Notes under the pieces: model-generated
Database searches by the model: none
What the model was told of the DNA's origin: nothing
Seen by the model: only the letters and a program-made list of their open reading frames with translations
Program-made: the position numbers and the translations under genes
Origin: Denticeps clupeoides
Lineage: Eukaryota > Chordata > Actinopteri > Clupeiformes > Denticipitidae
Assembly (NCBI RefSeq): GCF_900700375.1
Contig: NC_041712.1
Coordinates: 24,382,506-24,446,505, forward strand
Reading direction: 5' to 3'
Length of the DNA stretch: 64,000 bases
In this document: piece by piece, positions 43,786 through 57,760 of the stretch
Position numbering within the stretch: position 1 is the first letter of the stretch
Layout: each line of letters starts with the position of its first letter

Positions 43786-44964
43786 CTCCTTTTTGCAGTA
43801 GTCCACCTCTGACCAAATCAAGGGAACACCGAGAAGGTGGCCATTACAGACCTTTATTGTGACGCAGGGTGGAAGCCAACCACCATTAAACACTGAAGAA
43901 GAAGAAGAAGACGTGGCGTGTCATGGCGGCTGAGCTATGCCAGCCCCGCCCATAGTCAGCCCCGCCCACTCTTTAATGAGTATTAAAATAATAGGGTTAA
44001 GCAGGAACGTATTTTACATTTCAATGTCTTATTTTGTTTGATATGAGGAAAGCTTTTGAGGAAATAATTTTGCCAGCTTGTCCTTATTTTAGTTTTAGTC
44101 GAGTCTTTTAAAATCTGTCATTTTATTCTTTATTAGTCTTAATCACATCCAGACTCATTTTAGTCTAGACAAGTTTCAGTCGACTAAAACGCTGAGCATT
44201 TTAGTCATATCTTCATCAGAATTATCCATTAATATTTAAGTCTTGTTCAATCAGTGAGAATTGTATTTTAGTCTCTTTTTTAGTAATGCAATTATATTTA
44301 ACCCAGTCAACACAGTACAAGTACCGAATACAACAGACAAAAAGCTCGTTATTAGGTTATTATTACCTTATAAACTCAAGAATATTCAACATCTATTTCA
44401 GTGGCTATATTTCTCCTCGTGATTTTTGACCACACATTCTGTTTTCTTTTTCCCTTCATTGTTCAGAAAGTGTCCAAACGTTGCTTCGTACATTTCTTCC
44501 ATCTTATTTCTATAACCCACCACAAGCATTGTGAAATATTAATAATGCACCAAGAGGAATTGAAAAAGTGATGTCATCTGTGTGACCGAATGGGAGTCAC
44601 AGGAAACATAAATACAATACTTCATAAAAATAATAATGTGATTAAACAAGAGGAAATAACCTCTCGTCTTATTTACATCATCAATAAAAGTAAATACTAC
44701 ATTTTTGTATACCTTTTATTTTGTAAACCATATTTTGTCTAATTTTTTAAAAATATTGCATGATGTATGTTATCTTGACTCGTTTTCATCAGGTCATAAA
44801 GTTTTGTTGACACAGATATTTTAGAAGTTATCTTCTCCAGAAATTTCCAAACGTTGTGCTCCAGATCCTTCCGCTCTTGATGCTTGAGGACATCTGATGC
44901 GAGTTGCACTGCTTATCTAAAAATTATTCTTATCTTCATGCCAGGAACCATTCATTTGGAATCG

Positions 44965-45297
44965 ATGTCTGGAATAGAGTTTTCAGAAAAGGAAATGAAT
45001 GGGACGATTCCGGAAGATGGAGCGTTCCTGAAGTTCACCCCAACCTCAGCTTCCACAGCAGCGGCCGCATCATTGTCCAGCCGCCCGGAAAATGTCTTCG
45101 TCTACGTGTCCATCTTCCTCAGTCTGTTGGTCTTCCTGCTCAGTCTGCTGGTCATTGCCCTGTACAGGCTGAAGAACATCATCTCCTCCAGCTCCTCTTA
45201 CCCGGAATGCACCAGTGAAGGGGGCAGCTCCTTCACCAACATGGAGATCTGCAGCATGTCCTCACAGCGCTCCACAGTGTCCTCTCTGTCTTCCTAA
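44965..45297 (+). CDS. sertm1: SERTM1, copy 2 (tandem duplicate)
   Basis: The same 110-aa product as copy 1, residue for residue. Four nucleotide differences (CGT/CGC in Arg40, CTG/TTG, TCC/TCT and CCA/CCG) are all synonymous. The upstream acceptor, the 3' flank and the next tRNA copies are also duplicated at a constant 2977-bp offset. If the first, non-coding exon lies outside the unit, this copy would need its own promoter or would share the upstream one by alternative splicing. It could also reflect two haplotypes assembled in tandem. Confidence 0.92.
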   Translation: MSGIEFSEKEMNGTIPEDGAFLKFTPTSASTAAAASLSSRPENVFVYVSIFLSLLVFLLSLLVIALYRLKNIISSSSSYPECTSEGGSSFTNMEICSMSSQRSTVSSLSS

Positions 45298-46117
45298 CAT
45301 ACACCACTGTGCTCATGATGATGACATCTGCAGGTCCATGTGGATAAAGGTTTTTCTGAGAGGATGAAGTGGATGCAGGCTGGGGAACGGAGGACATGGA
45401 GCAGTCTTCTGACAGCTCCGAACAGAACTGCAGAACAAGCCCTGAGGAAAACAGACTTCTGCTGTCATTATTGCCTTTTTTTTGTTTCTGTACAGAACTG
45501 TGGTCCAATTTGATTGATTGATACATCACATATCCTTGTATTATGCAATGTGCATTCACCAGAAAGACTGGCATGTGAAAGGATCGGTCCTTTCTGGATC
45601 AGGTCACCACTGGTTTCTGTTAAGATGCTGAGCTGTGAAGTCTTGTCCCCGTGTGTCAAGGCCTGGAGTGTCTTGCTGTGACCGGGCCACAGTTTCATAT
45701 TTATTCAAGGTGACCAAATTCGATTTCCATTCCATTTATGATCCGGCTGTTCCTGAGTGACATGGAATGAACATTTAAAGTGGTGAATATTGCAACTCAT
45801 GTCAAAACATCACATAGGAAGTTTGGTAAAATTACGTTATAATTTTATAAATTACATCATAATTACACATATTATAATGCAGGCTCTTGAGTGCGACAGA
45901 CACAATTTTCTTTTTTTGTATTTATTGTATTTCTCAAAAAAGATCATTTGAAGGCTAGTAGCGCTTCACTATGAAACAAGAACCTGGAGCCAATCAAAAA
46001 CGAAAGGGCCAACACACCAGCCAATCAGAATAGTTTTTGCAATTTACGCGCTCTGTAACGGTGCATGTGTGTGTTCGTATAAATTATATGATAAGAAGTC
46101 ATACAGAATGCAATGCT

Positions 46118-46189
46118 TCCCTGGTAGTCTAGAGGTTAGGATACAGCGCTTTCACCGCTGAGGCCCGGGTTCGATTCCCGGTCAGGGAT
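46118..46189 (+). tRNA. tRNA-Glu (TTC), unit 2
   Basis: Acceptor and anticodon stems pair fully (TCCCTGG/TCAGGGA; CAGCG/CGCTG). The discriminator base is T instead of A, and no T-run terminator lies close, so function is uncertain. It looks less decayed than the unit 1 copy. Confidence 0.65.
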
Positions 46190-46334
46190 CAATCTTCGTT
46201 CATGACATAGCGATCTGTTCCACCATCACGAGGTTAAAACAGGTTATTACTTTGGCCCGAATATTTTTTAGTTACATCATATTTAACATTTTATTATAGT
46301 TTTTGCTATTTACGTGCTCTGTAAATATGATTAT

Positions 46335-46383
46335 GATTCGGAGCTTTCACCGCCGCGGCCCGGGTTCGATTCCCGGTCAGGAA
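46335..46383 (+). pseudogene. tRNA-Glu 3' fragment, unit 2
   Basis: Identical to the fragment at 43358, 2977 bp further on; the A box is missing. Confidence 0.85.
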
Positions 46384-46690
46384 ACATCCTCGTTCTTCAC
46401 CCAACGGTCATGACATAGCGATCTGTTATTGAATCTGTTGCGCCATCACGAGGTTGAAACAGATTATTACAATGGCCAATTTCTATTTTTTATTACTTAA
46501 AATATTATTATTGTTTTTGCTATTTATGTGCTCTGTAATGGTGCGTGTATGTGTTCGTATAAAATATATTATAAGAATAGTAAATTATTAATATAAATAA
46601 AACTTTTGATTTAGGTAAAAGGACTGGGAAACCAAGACGGCGCTCACTGCAGGCCGCCAGAAGACGAGCCGCGCCCATTAGTCTGATGTG

Positions 46691-46762
46691 TCCCTGGTGG
46701 TCTAGTGGTTAGGATTCGGCGCTCTCACCGCCGCGGCCCGGGTTCGATTCCCGGTCAGGGAA
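46691..46762 (+). tRNA. tRNA-Glu (CTC), unit 3
   Basis: Identical to the other CTC copies, with the TTTTT terminator kept. Confidence 0.95.
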
Positions 46763-47525
46763 CTCCTTTTTGCAGTAGTCCACCTCTGACCAAATCAAGG
46801 GAACACCGAGAAGGTGGCCATTACAGACCTTTATTGTGACGCAGGGTGGAAGCCAACCACCATTAAACACTGAAGAAGAAGAAGAAGACGTGGCGTGTCA
46901 TGGCGGCTGAGCTACGCCAGCCCCGCCCATAGTCAGCCCCGCCCACTCTTTAATGAGTATTAAAATAATAGGGTTAAGCAGGAACGTATGTTTCAATGTC
47001 TTATTTTTGTTTGATATGAGGAAAGCTTTTGAGGAAATGTTTTTGCCAGCTTGTCCTTATTTTAGTTTTAGTCTAGTCTTTATGTCCATCTGTCATTTTA
47101 GTCTTTATTAGTCTTAATCACATCCAGACTCATTTTAGTCTAGACAAGTTTCAGTCGACTAAAACGCTGAGCATTTTAGTCATATCTTCATCAGAATTGT
47201 CCATTAATATTTAAGTCTTGCTCAATCAGTGAGAATTGTATTTTAGTCTTTTTTTCAGTAATGCCATTCTATTTAACCCAGTCAACACAGTACAAGTACC
47301 GAATACAACAGACAAAAATCTCGTTATTACGTTATTAATACCTTATAAACTCAAGAATATTCAACATCTATTTCAGTGGCTATATTTCTCCTCGTGATTT
47401 TTGACCACACATTCTGTTTTCTTTTTCCTTTCATTGTTCAGAAAGTGTCCAAACGTTGCTTTGTACGTTTCTTCCATCTTATTTCTATAACCCACATAAG
47501 TCACACATAAACACTCTTTATGTAT

Positions 47526-47551
47526 GACCGCCGCGGCCCGGGTTCGAGTCC
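47526..47551 (+). pseudogene. tRNA-Glu 3' fragment
   Basis: ACCGCCGCGGCCCGGGTTCG then AGTCC; both ends are lost. It marks the point where unit 3 stops matching units 1 and 2. Confidence 0.7.
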
Positions 47552-47618
47552 CTGGGATACCGAGACGGAGCTCACTGCAGGCCGCCAGAAGTCGAACCAC
47601 GCCCGTAAATCTTGTCAG

Positions 47619-47690
47619 TCCCTGGTGGTCTAGTGGTTAGGATTCGGCGCTCTCACCGCCGCGGCCCGGGTTCGATTCCCGGTCAGGGAA
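47619..47690 (+). tRNA. tRNA-Glu (CTC), last copy
   Basis: The tRNA sequence is identical to the other CTC copies, but the flanks (GCCGCCAGAAGTCGAACCAC, ACTCATTTTTGCAG) have diverged. It is an older copy with the sequence kept by selection or gene conversion. A TTTTT terminator is present. Confidence 0.95.
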
Positions 47691-47869
47691 CTCATTTTTG
47701 CAGTAGTCCACCTCTGACCAAATCAGAGGAACACCGAGAAGATGACTATTAGAGACCTGGCTTATAATTTGTTGTGACGCAGGGTGGATGCCAACCGCCA
47801 TTAAACACTAAAGAAGAAGACGCGGGGCTTCCCGCGGCGGAGCTACGCCAGCCCCGCCCACTCAGATCC

Positions 47870-48123
47870 TGAAAGTGAAGTGACCTTCATTGTGAAACAT
47901 ATGCAATAAGATTTGTGCCAAATTTTTTGAAGCAAAACTTTCCTAATATCAAACAAAAATGTAAAATAATAGGTTGCACAAATCTGATTCCGTAGAAACA
48001 CCATATCGCCCGTGGAGCAGTGTCTGGGGACGGTGCCTTGCTCAATGGCACCTTGGCGGTTCGGGATTCGAACAACCTTCCGATTACGTGTGCATTTCCT
48101 TACCCGTTAGGCCAACTGCCCCA
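47870..48123 (-). repeat. SINE family B copy with internal replacement
   Basis: GAAAGTGAAGTGACCTTCAT starts the tail; after unrelated AT-rich sequence it resumes at about 48008 (GTGGAGCAGTGTCTGGGGAC) and ends GTTAGGCCAACTGCCCC. Confidence 0.75.
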
Positions 48124-49099
48124 ACGATCCTGATTACGTCTCCACTTACTTCCACGTCTTCGTGCTCCGTAAAGAATAATACTTCTTTCGCTCAACACTA
48201 TTCCTTTCGATCATTTACTATTATATAAAGTGGATTTAATTTGCAGGTATTGCCGGGGATTCTGACGTGTTTGAAATTGTCGAAGCTTCCCATTGGTGGA
48301 CAAATGGGCGTGGCCGACGGTGGGCGGTCGTATTGCAGGCGGCCATAGACATAAACACAGGGCGCCGCCATATCTGGACGGGGTTCCAGGTCCATCTAAC
48401 CACGCTACTTTGCGAAGTTGTCGGACTTTTGCGTCGCGTACGAAGAATCAAGGCATAACATTTCATAAATGACATTTTATTTGATCATCTTCTGTGTTCC
48501 GAAATTTAGTGTTCGACAAATAACGTTGTTCATGTTACAGACCAGAGCATCTGTCTTCCCACCTCCACCCTACAGGAAAGACAGATTCTGTTCTGTAACC
48601 TGTACATGTTCCAGTTCAAAATCTATATAATTCTTGATCTCTAAAAATGCCTCTGTGTATGGACCTGCCCTGTCTATAGTTATTTTTTCCAAAGTAAGCA
48701 GACAAATTGATGTTTATCTCTCATATTAAATATAAAAAATAATATTCCTTGTCTGAAAAATGTATTGTGCAGAGCTCATTGTCTATAGTTTTCTACAAAT
48801 CCACACAAATGCCTGTCGCTTTGGATAAACGTGTAAATATGAACGTATGAGTGGTCACGCTACAAGGTTATCATGAAGAATGCCAGGCTCTTTCAGTGAA
48901 CATTGCTGCGTTGTACTTGCATTGTTCTACATGTAGTACGAGTGTAGTCTGATAAATGCTATAAATGTAAATGTAGTTTAAATGTGTTTCGAATGATTAC
49001 CTACATACCTATATGCAGATTAATGCGGTCGTAAATACATGTCTGACATTAGAAACTAACCAAATCGAATAAAAACCGCGTCTCACGTTTATCACCTTG
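48124..49099. other. Intergenic between tRNA array and rfxap
   Basis: No gene recognised. GC-rich sequence at 48280-48420 might be a distal promoter or remnant. The L2/SINE-like tail words GTCGCTTTGGATAAACG and TGATAAATGCTATAAATG occur at 48818 and 48951. Confidence 0.35.
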
Positions 49100-49332
49100 G
49101 CCATGATAGACGTTCATTCATTTAAAAGGAGCGCCAGCCCCTCCCAAGATGGCGGATCCGTTGACGCATTCGCTCACGTAGACGCCCCGTTCAACGCGAC
49201 AGCTAGTCTTTGCGTCTATGGCAGCCTGCAGTGACAGGCTTCTCGTTTGTTTTCTTCCCGTGGCGGAGAGCTAGTCGTTGTTACGTACTGCGTATTGCGC
49301 CATGAATCCCAGTTAACCGCGCCGCAGGAGAC
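49100..49332 (+). promoter_or_regulatory. rfxap promoter with YY1-type motif
   Basis: CpG-rich stretch before the rfxap ATG. CCAAGATGGCGGATC at 49144-49158 is a strong match to the YY1 consensus AAGATGGCGG seen in many housekeeping promoters. No TATA box. Confidence 0.6.
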
Positions 49333-52000
49333 ATGAGCGAAGAAGACCGCGCCGCGTCTCTGGAGGAGAACAAAGAGTCCGCGGCCCTGCGTCTGCTGGC
49401 CAGCGTCGTGGACCCGGACGGCTACGACATGGACGAACCGGACGAGGAGAGCGACGCCGCCGTGGACGCGTCGGACCCCAGGGACAGCGCCGCGAGTCCC
49501 GAGGAGCTCAACGACGAGGACGGCGAGAACGTGTCGAAGACGTGCACGTACGAGGGCTGCACCGAGACCACCACGCAGGTGGCCAAGCAGCGCAAGCCGT
49601 GGATGTGCAAGAAGCACCGCAACAAAATGTACAAAGATAAATACAAGAAGAAGAAAAGTGACCAGGCCATGTCGTCAGGGAAACTCGACGTAAGTCGGAA
49701 CGTTCGTAAACACGCAGAAGCACGCACACGAACTATGGAACCACCGCATTGTTATAATAATGTTTTAATACATTTTAAAGGTCCCCTGACATGAATTATT
49801 TTTGCTTTTATTTCGGTCTTGTTGGTCCCCTAATACTGTATCTGAAGTCTCTTTTCGAATTTCGAGATTTACAGCCACTTTGATCCAGGACGCGCATTAA
49901 ATGCTAATGAGGAGGAGAGGGGCGGGACGAGAAGGAGAGCGCTTAAGGTGGCTTTCGCGGAAATGACGTCACCAACCCAATTTACCAATCTTGTCTTGTC
50001 GCCGTTTTTCCAGAAAAAAATTAAATGAACCCACTGGATCTTCAGAGTCTGGCATGACGGAACAAAAAAAAATACAATTGTACTCATTTTTACATCCAAT
50101 CACTGAGCAACTGCAATGCTTCATGACGGTCGGTGGTGGGCAAATTCCAGATCCGACTGTCTTGAGCTTCCGCTCTCTGAACTGAAAGTGAAGTGATTGT
50201 CATTGTGATACACAGCAAGCTCAGCATACGGTGACACATGTCCTCTGTATTTAACCATCACCCTTGGTGAGCAGTGGGCAGCCATGACAGGCGCCTGGCT
50301 CAATGGGACCTCAGATTGCGGGTCCGCTTCCTTATCCACTAGGCCACCACTGCCCTGAACGGTGAAGTAGAAGGAACAAAGCACTCTTTACAGCTGTCAC
50401 AATTTCTAGCTACTGCAGGACCATAGAAAGGCTCGGGGAACTCGTATTAATGTTAAATAATCTCACTAAGTCAAATTTTCCTAATAGTGGAGATTTAATA
50501 TAATTTTTGATTATATTTTGTGTAATAGCCAGTAGGTGATATCGAGTGACGCTTTTTTGAATGTTAACCTTTGACCTTTTACCAGGTCTTTAGCTTCCGA
50601 TTCAGTTGTTTTTATGCATACATGATATTTGAATTAAGAGTTAATTCGTAGCCAGTGCTTGATTGGGGGGGAAGTTGCACGCATGCTTAAATAAATGTAA
50701 CTTTTGGGGTTGTGTGCTCGACAGGACAATTCGGAGGAAAGACCCATGTCTGTCACCAAGCAGCGGCTGGGGAACATGGGGGACCGGCCTGCCAGACCCT
50801 CTCTTATAGAGCAGGTGCTGAATCAGAAGAGACTGGTGAGATTCACGATTGACACCATACACCCGGCCTTCCTCACACGTAATCAATTTGACTTCTGTAT
50901 TAACAAACATGCAGGAATGCTTCTTATTTAGCCTTGATCGTGTAATCGGAAGGTTGCTGGACATTTCGTTGTGTCAACGTGTGGCGTGCTGTAGCAACCT
51001 TCTAATTCTGGGACCGCTTTCTTTACCCACTTGGCCACCACTGCCCCACTTTACTGGCAAATCGCATGGTGCAGAATGTGGATGGTCTATCTCCAGCATC
51101 AGAACTCAGTTTTTCTGCTACACTCTCACATCTGCTTCTCAAGAAGAACAATATCTTGTACTGCATGCAACGTTGTGGTGGAACACAAACGAAAGTGGTC
51201 AATTGAAAAGCATTTTTCTACCACCAAGCCCTCACAGACATTCGCGACCAGCTGAGGCAAATCACCCCGACGGTCTCGCCAAAACCACCAAAATCCTGGA
51301 GGGGATGAAATTTTAAGTTAGAGCTGCCTGGCTTTTTGCCAATTATATAAAAAAAAGATTGATTAACACATCCAATTTGTTGTGCACTTTTAACAAATAA
51401 AAGTATTTTGACAGTTTCACAAGTTTTTCTGAAAATTGCTAAAAATAAAAGCAAAAAAAAAAAATCAATTTTTTTTTTTACTGTGGTTGTGATTTTTGTA
51501 ATCATGGGAATCCCTAATCGTAATTGAAATGAAAATGAGATCAGTAATAAATCTGCGTCAAATAAATATGGCTATTGCTCTGTAGAGAAGCCTTGGGTTG
51601 CTTGAAACAAGTCCAGTTTGTATGTATGTATATAGTACATTTACCGCATTTACCAGACGCCCTTATCCAGAGCGACTTACAGTCAGTAGTTACAGGGACA
51701 GTCCCCCCCAGAGACACTCTTAAGTGTCTTGCTCAGGGACACGATGGTAGTAAGTGGGATTTGAACCTGAGTCTCCTGCTTCCTAGGCGAGTGTGTTACC
51801 ACACTAGGCTACTACACCCGTATGTATATGTATGTGATAGTAAATGAATCTGTTTGCTGGCTGTAGTCGTTGATGATAATGCGAGAGCTTCATTTTGCCA
51901 ACAGTCTCTGCTGAGGAGCCCCGAAGTCGTCAGTTTCCTGCAGCAGCAGCAAAGGCTCCTGTACACCCAGGCACAGCAGAAGACACAGGACAACTACTAG
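49333..52000 (+). CDS. rfxap: RFXAP, RFX-complex subunit for MHC class II transcription
   Basis: Three exons (49333-49689, 50725-50835, 51905-52000), all phase 0, give 187 aa. RFXAP joins RFX5 and RFXANK to bind the X box of MHC-II promoters in the nucleus. Residues 1-68 are acidic (DEPDEESDAAVDASD). Residues 69-111 are almost identical to human: SKTCTYEGCTETT, VAKQRKPWMCKKHRNKMYKD and a Lys run that looks like a nuclear signal. C71-x4-C76-x15-C92-x2-H95 has the spacing of a small metal-binding site. The C-terminal RFX-binding part is GDRPARPSLIEQVLNQKRLSLLRSPEVV (split over exons 2 and 3), followed by a Gln-rich end. The protein is much shorter than human RFXAP (272 aa) because the Ala/Pro-rich N-terminus is absent. 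Confidence 0.95.
49780..50490. mobile_element. Non-autonomous DNA transposon R4, copy 1 (with nested SINE)
   Basis: It matches 53515-54165: TTTTAAAGGTCCC...GACATGAA, GGTCTTGTTGGTCC, TACAGCCACTTTGATCC, AAATGCTAATGAGGAGGAGA, TCGCGGAAAT(G/T)ACGTCA, GGCTCGGGGAACTCGTATTA. The left end at TTAA suggests a TTAA-targeting (piggyBac/Kolobok-type) family; this is inference. No coding capacity. Confidence 0.7.
50184..50356 (-). repeat. SINE family B inserted in R4
   Basis: TGAAAGTGAAGTGATTGTCA to GGCCACCACTGCC. CTGAAC flanks it on both sides (50175-50183 region and 50354-50360), a likely target-site duplication, and the uninterrupted sequence is seen in the other R4 copy near 54040. Confidence 0.85.
50935..51048 (-). 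repeat. SINE family B scraps
   Basis: TAATCGGAAGGTTGCTGGAC and CAACCTTCTAATTCTGGGAC... GGCCACCACTGCCCC; two head pieces in opposite orientation. In rfxap intron 2. Confidence 0.6.
51632..51825 (-). repeat. SINE family A copy
   Basis: Minus orientation from ACATTTACCGCATTTACCAG to CACACTAGGCTACTACACCC, 80 bp before rfxap exon 3. Confidence 0.9.
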
Positions 52001-52824
52001 CACGGCTCTCGCTCCCCACGCCGGTGATGGGGACACACACAGGCAGAGGACATGTGCATGTCACATTGGCATCTCATCGCTGTATTTCGTAGTTTTTATA
52101 CTAAAAACGTCCACAAAAAGCGGCCAACCTAGAGTTAAGCTGCATCATAAGATCATGTGTTTCAATTTTTAATGTTTTTAAAAGGTATGTGGAATTTTGC
52201 ATGTATTTAACGGCAACTCGTTGGGTTTGATATTGGGCTGTACATTTTTAGTTTTAATAATCATTCACGGCATGGCTAGTTTTGTGCAAATCTAGCTCGG
52301 TTTTAATTCAGTAAACTGGTGGTGGGAAATCCACCAGCATGAAATCTTTTCATCGGTGGAGACGCTGAAGCTGCCCACGCGTAAGAAAAATAAATGTGAA
52401 TTTCCTTCCCCGTCTGGATGTTCTTATTGTGCAGTGCTGAGGATCACGTATGCAGATAAAAGAACACGCAGCCTCAAACGGATGTTTTATACGTGTATAT
52501 ATTAAAACAATTCATTAAACGGACCCCACTGATCCCGATCCCGCCTGCCTGTAAATGATGGCAGACACAGAAATACTTTTTCATTCAAACAAATGGAAAA
52601 TTATTGTAATAATAATAATAATAAGAAGAAAAAATTTAAAATTGGCTTATTTCAGCGACTGAGGCAGTTTCATGGCAATTTCTTTTTAATGAAAATGCCT
52701 GCTCGGGTTGGATGCCAAAATGTGGTGAAATTTGAAATACCAGAAAAATTGAACGTAACACACGACCGTCGAGCTAAAATACTCTGAATCTGGAATATTT
52801 TGACGTGCGCCGCGCCGCCCGCGG

Positions 52825-56149
<3,325 letters not shown>

Positions 56150-56277
56150 TTACCTGCTGCAAACAAACAAGAGACAGACTCATTCCAGGATCAAATCCTG
56201 ATACTTCATGAATCTATGAGCTCCACAACTCTCCTGCTGGCTCCGTTTCAGAAATATACTACTAATAATAGTAATAA

Positions 56278-56470
56278 TAGGGTGGTAGTAGCCTAGCCTA
56301 CACACTCACCTATGAGCCAGAAGACCCAGGTTCAAACCCCACTTACTACCATCGTGTCCCTGATCAAGACACTTAACCCTGAGTGTCTCCAGGGGGGGAC
56401 TGTCCCTGTAACTACTGATTCTAAGTCGCTCTGGATAAGGGCGTCTGGTAAATGCTGTAAATGTAACAAT
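56278..56470 (+). repeat. SINE family A copy
   Basis: Full length: head GGGTGGTAGTAGCCTAGCC, B box GGTTCAAACCCC, tail CTCTGGATAAGGGCGTCTGG then AAATGCTGTAAATGTAA. Upstream of smad9 exon 2. Confidence 0.92.
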
Positions 56471-56559
56471 AATAACAATAATAATATTAATAATATTGAT
56501 GATGATGATGACGACGAGAACGGAACTCACTTTATACTTTTAAAAAGTTCTTTTGTCTG

Positions 56560-57010
56560 CGTCTGTGTGAAAGTGCGGGGAAGGTTCCTCCTACCTGCGC
56601 TCCTCGGCTGGACTCGGCGCGGTCTGCTGTCGGGAAGCAGCCGGAGACGCGGAGCCCCGGCGGCGTCAGACAGACGGGAGCCGCGCCGCCTGCGTGCAGG
56701 ATCCATCCGCCGCGCTGGACGCGGTCCCAGGACGCCGCGCCCCGCGCCGCGGGAGGCCGGAACGCGCCGCGTGTCGGTGTTCGCGGTAACCGGGCGCCCG
56801 GCCCTCGCGGCGGGGGTCGCGGCGGGGTCACGCGCGGGGCTGTTTACGGCGGCGCCCGCGCGGACGCGCGCCGACACGCGCGCCGCCGAGCCGGGGGGGG
56901 GGGGGCGTGTCGCGTCGCGCGCGCCGCCGCCGGCCCGCGGATCGATGGCGGCGCTACTTGTCGCCGCGGAGGGACACGGGGCCGCGCGCACCGGCCGCCG
57001 CTGTTAATGA
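56560..57010 (-). promoter_or_regulatory. CpG island; smad9 promoter and non-coding first exon
   Basis: The strongest CpG density in the window, about 450 bp, with GGCGCGC-type words and a poly-G run. On the minus strand GAGCGCAG|GTAGGAGG at about 56595 is a good splice donor for a 5' UTR exon that would join the acceptor TTTGCAG at about 56160. Confidence 0.7.
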
Positions 57011-57079
57011 CGCAAGGCCGGCTGGCGACAGAGAGTCTGGCTGCTTGACATTTTCACAGTTTACGGCTGCAGAGCGGGA

Positions 57080-57760
57080 ACCAGACAAAGCCGAGAAGAA
57101 GAACGCAGAGCGGGAGACATGTAGCATTACACCGCAGACAGAGACAGGGGGAGACAGGGAGAGACAGACAGAGAGGTGTGCTGAGAGAGAGACAAACTGA
57201 GATGGAAAGACAGAGAGAGAGAGACAAACAAAGAGAGGTGGAGAGACAGAGAAGTGGGCTGAGAGAGGGAGACCGAGGACAGAGAGAGGGACACATGTAG
57301 CATTACACCGCAGACAGAGAGAGGTGAGCTGAGAGAGGGAGACAAACAGAGACACAGACAAACTCAGATGGAAAGACAGAGAGGGGGCCTGAGAGACTGA
57401 GAGGAAGAGACAGAGAGAGACAAACAAAGAGAGGTGGTCAGACAGACAGACAGAGAGTGAGACAGACAGAAAGAGAGAGGGACAGACAGAGCGGGAAAGA
57501 CAGAGAGAGAGAAACAAAGAGAGGTGGTCAGACAGACAGAAAGAGAGGGGGTCAGACAGAGACACAGACAAACGGAGAGACAGACAGAGAGGTGAGCTGA
57601 GAGAGACAAATTGAGATGGAAAGACGGAGAGACAAACAAAAAGAGGTGGTCAGACAGACAGAGAGAGAGGGAGAGACAGAGACACGGATAAATAGAGAGA
57701 GACAGACAAACAAAAAGAGGTGGTCAGACAGAGAGAGAGGGAGACAGATGACTTCCTGCC
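57080..57760. repeat. Purine-rich GA/GACA repeat
   Basis: About 680 bp of AGAGAGACAGACAGAGAGG-type units with longer repeats such as CATGTAGCATTACACCGCAG (57118 and 57294) and AAAGAGAGGTGGTCAGACAG. One strand is nearly pure purine. All long Ser/Leu-rich minus frames here are artefacts. Confidence 0.92.

Larger units (their letters stand above)
39936..47700. repeat. tRNA-Glu array with ~2.98-kb tandem segmental duplication
   Basis: tRNA-Glu(CTC) genes at 40769, 43714 and 46691 are 2945 and 2977 bp apart. sertm1 copies and tRNA-Glu(TTC) copies at 43141 and 46118 are also exactly 2977 bp apart. The unit holds [CTC gene - AT-rich DNA - sertm1 - TTC gene - truncated tRNA - spacer]. Unit 1 lacks a block of about 30 bp near 41523 that units 2 and 3 share. 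Unit 3 stops matching at about 47490, before sertm1. Within units, a smaller spacer (TTTTTGCTATTTACG... CTCTGTAATGGTGC... TTCGTATAAA) precedes most tRNA copies, showing an older round of duplication. Confidence 0.93.

Noticed and set aside
49216-49617. 133-codon minus-strand frame
   Set aside because: Antisense shadow of rfxap exon 1.
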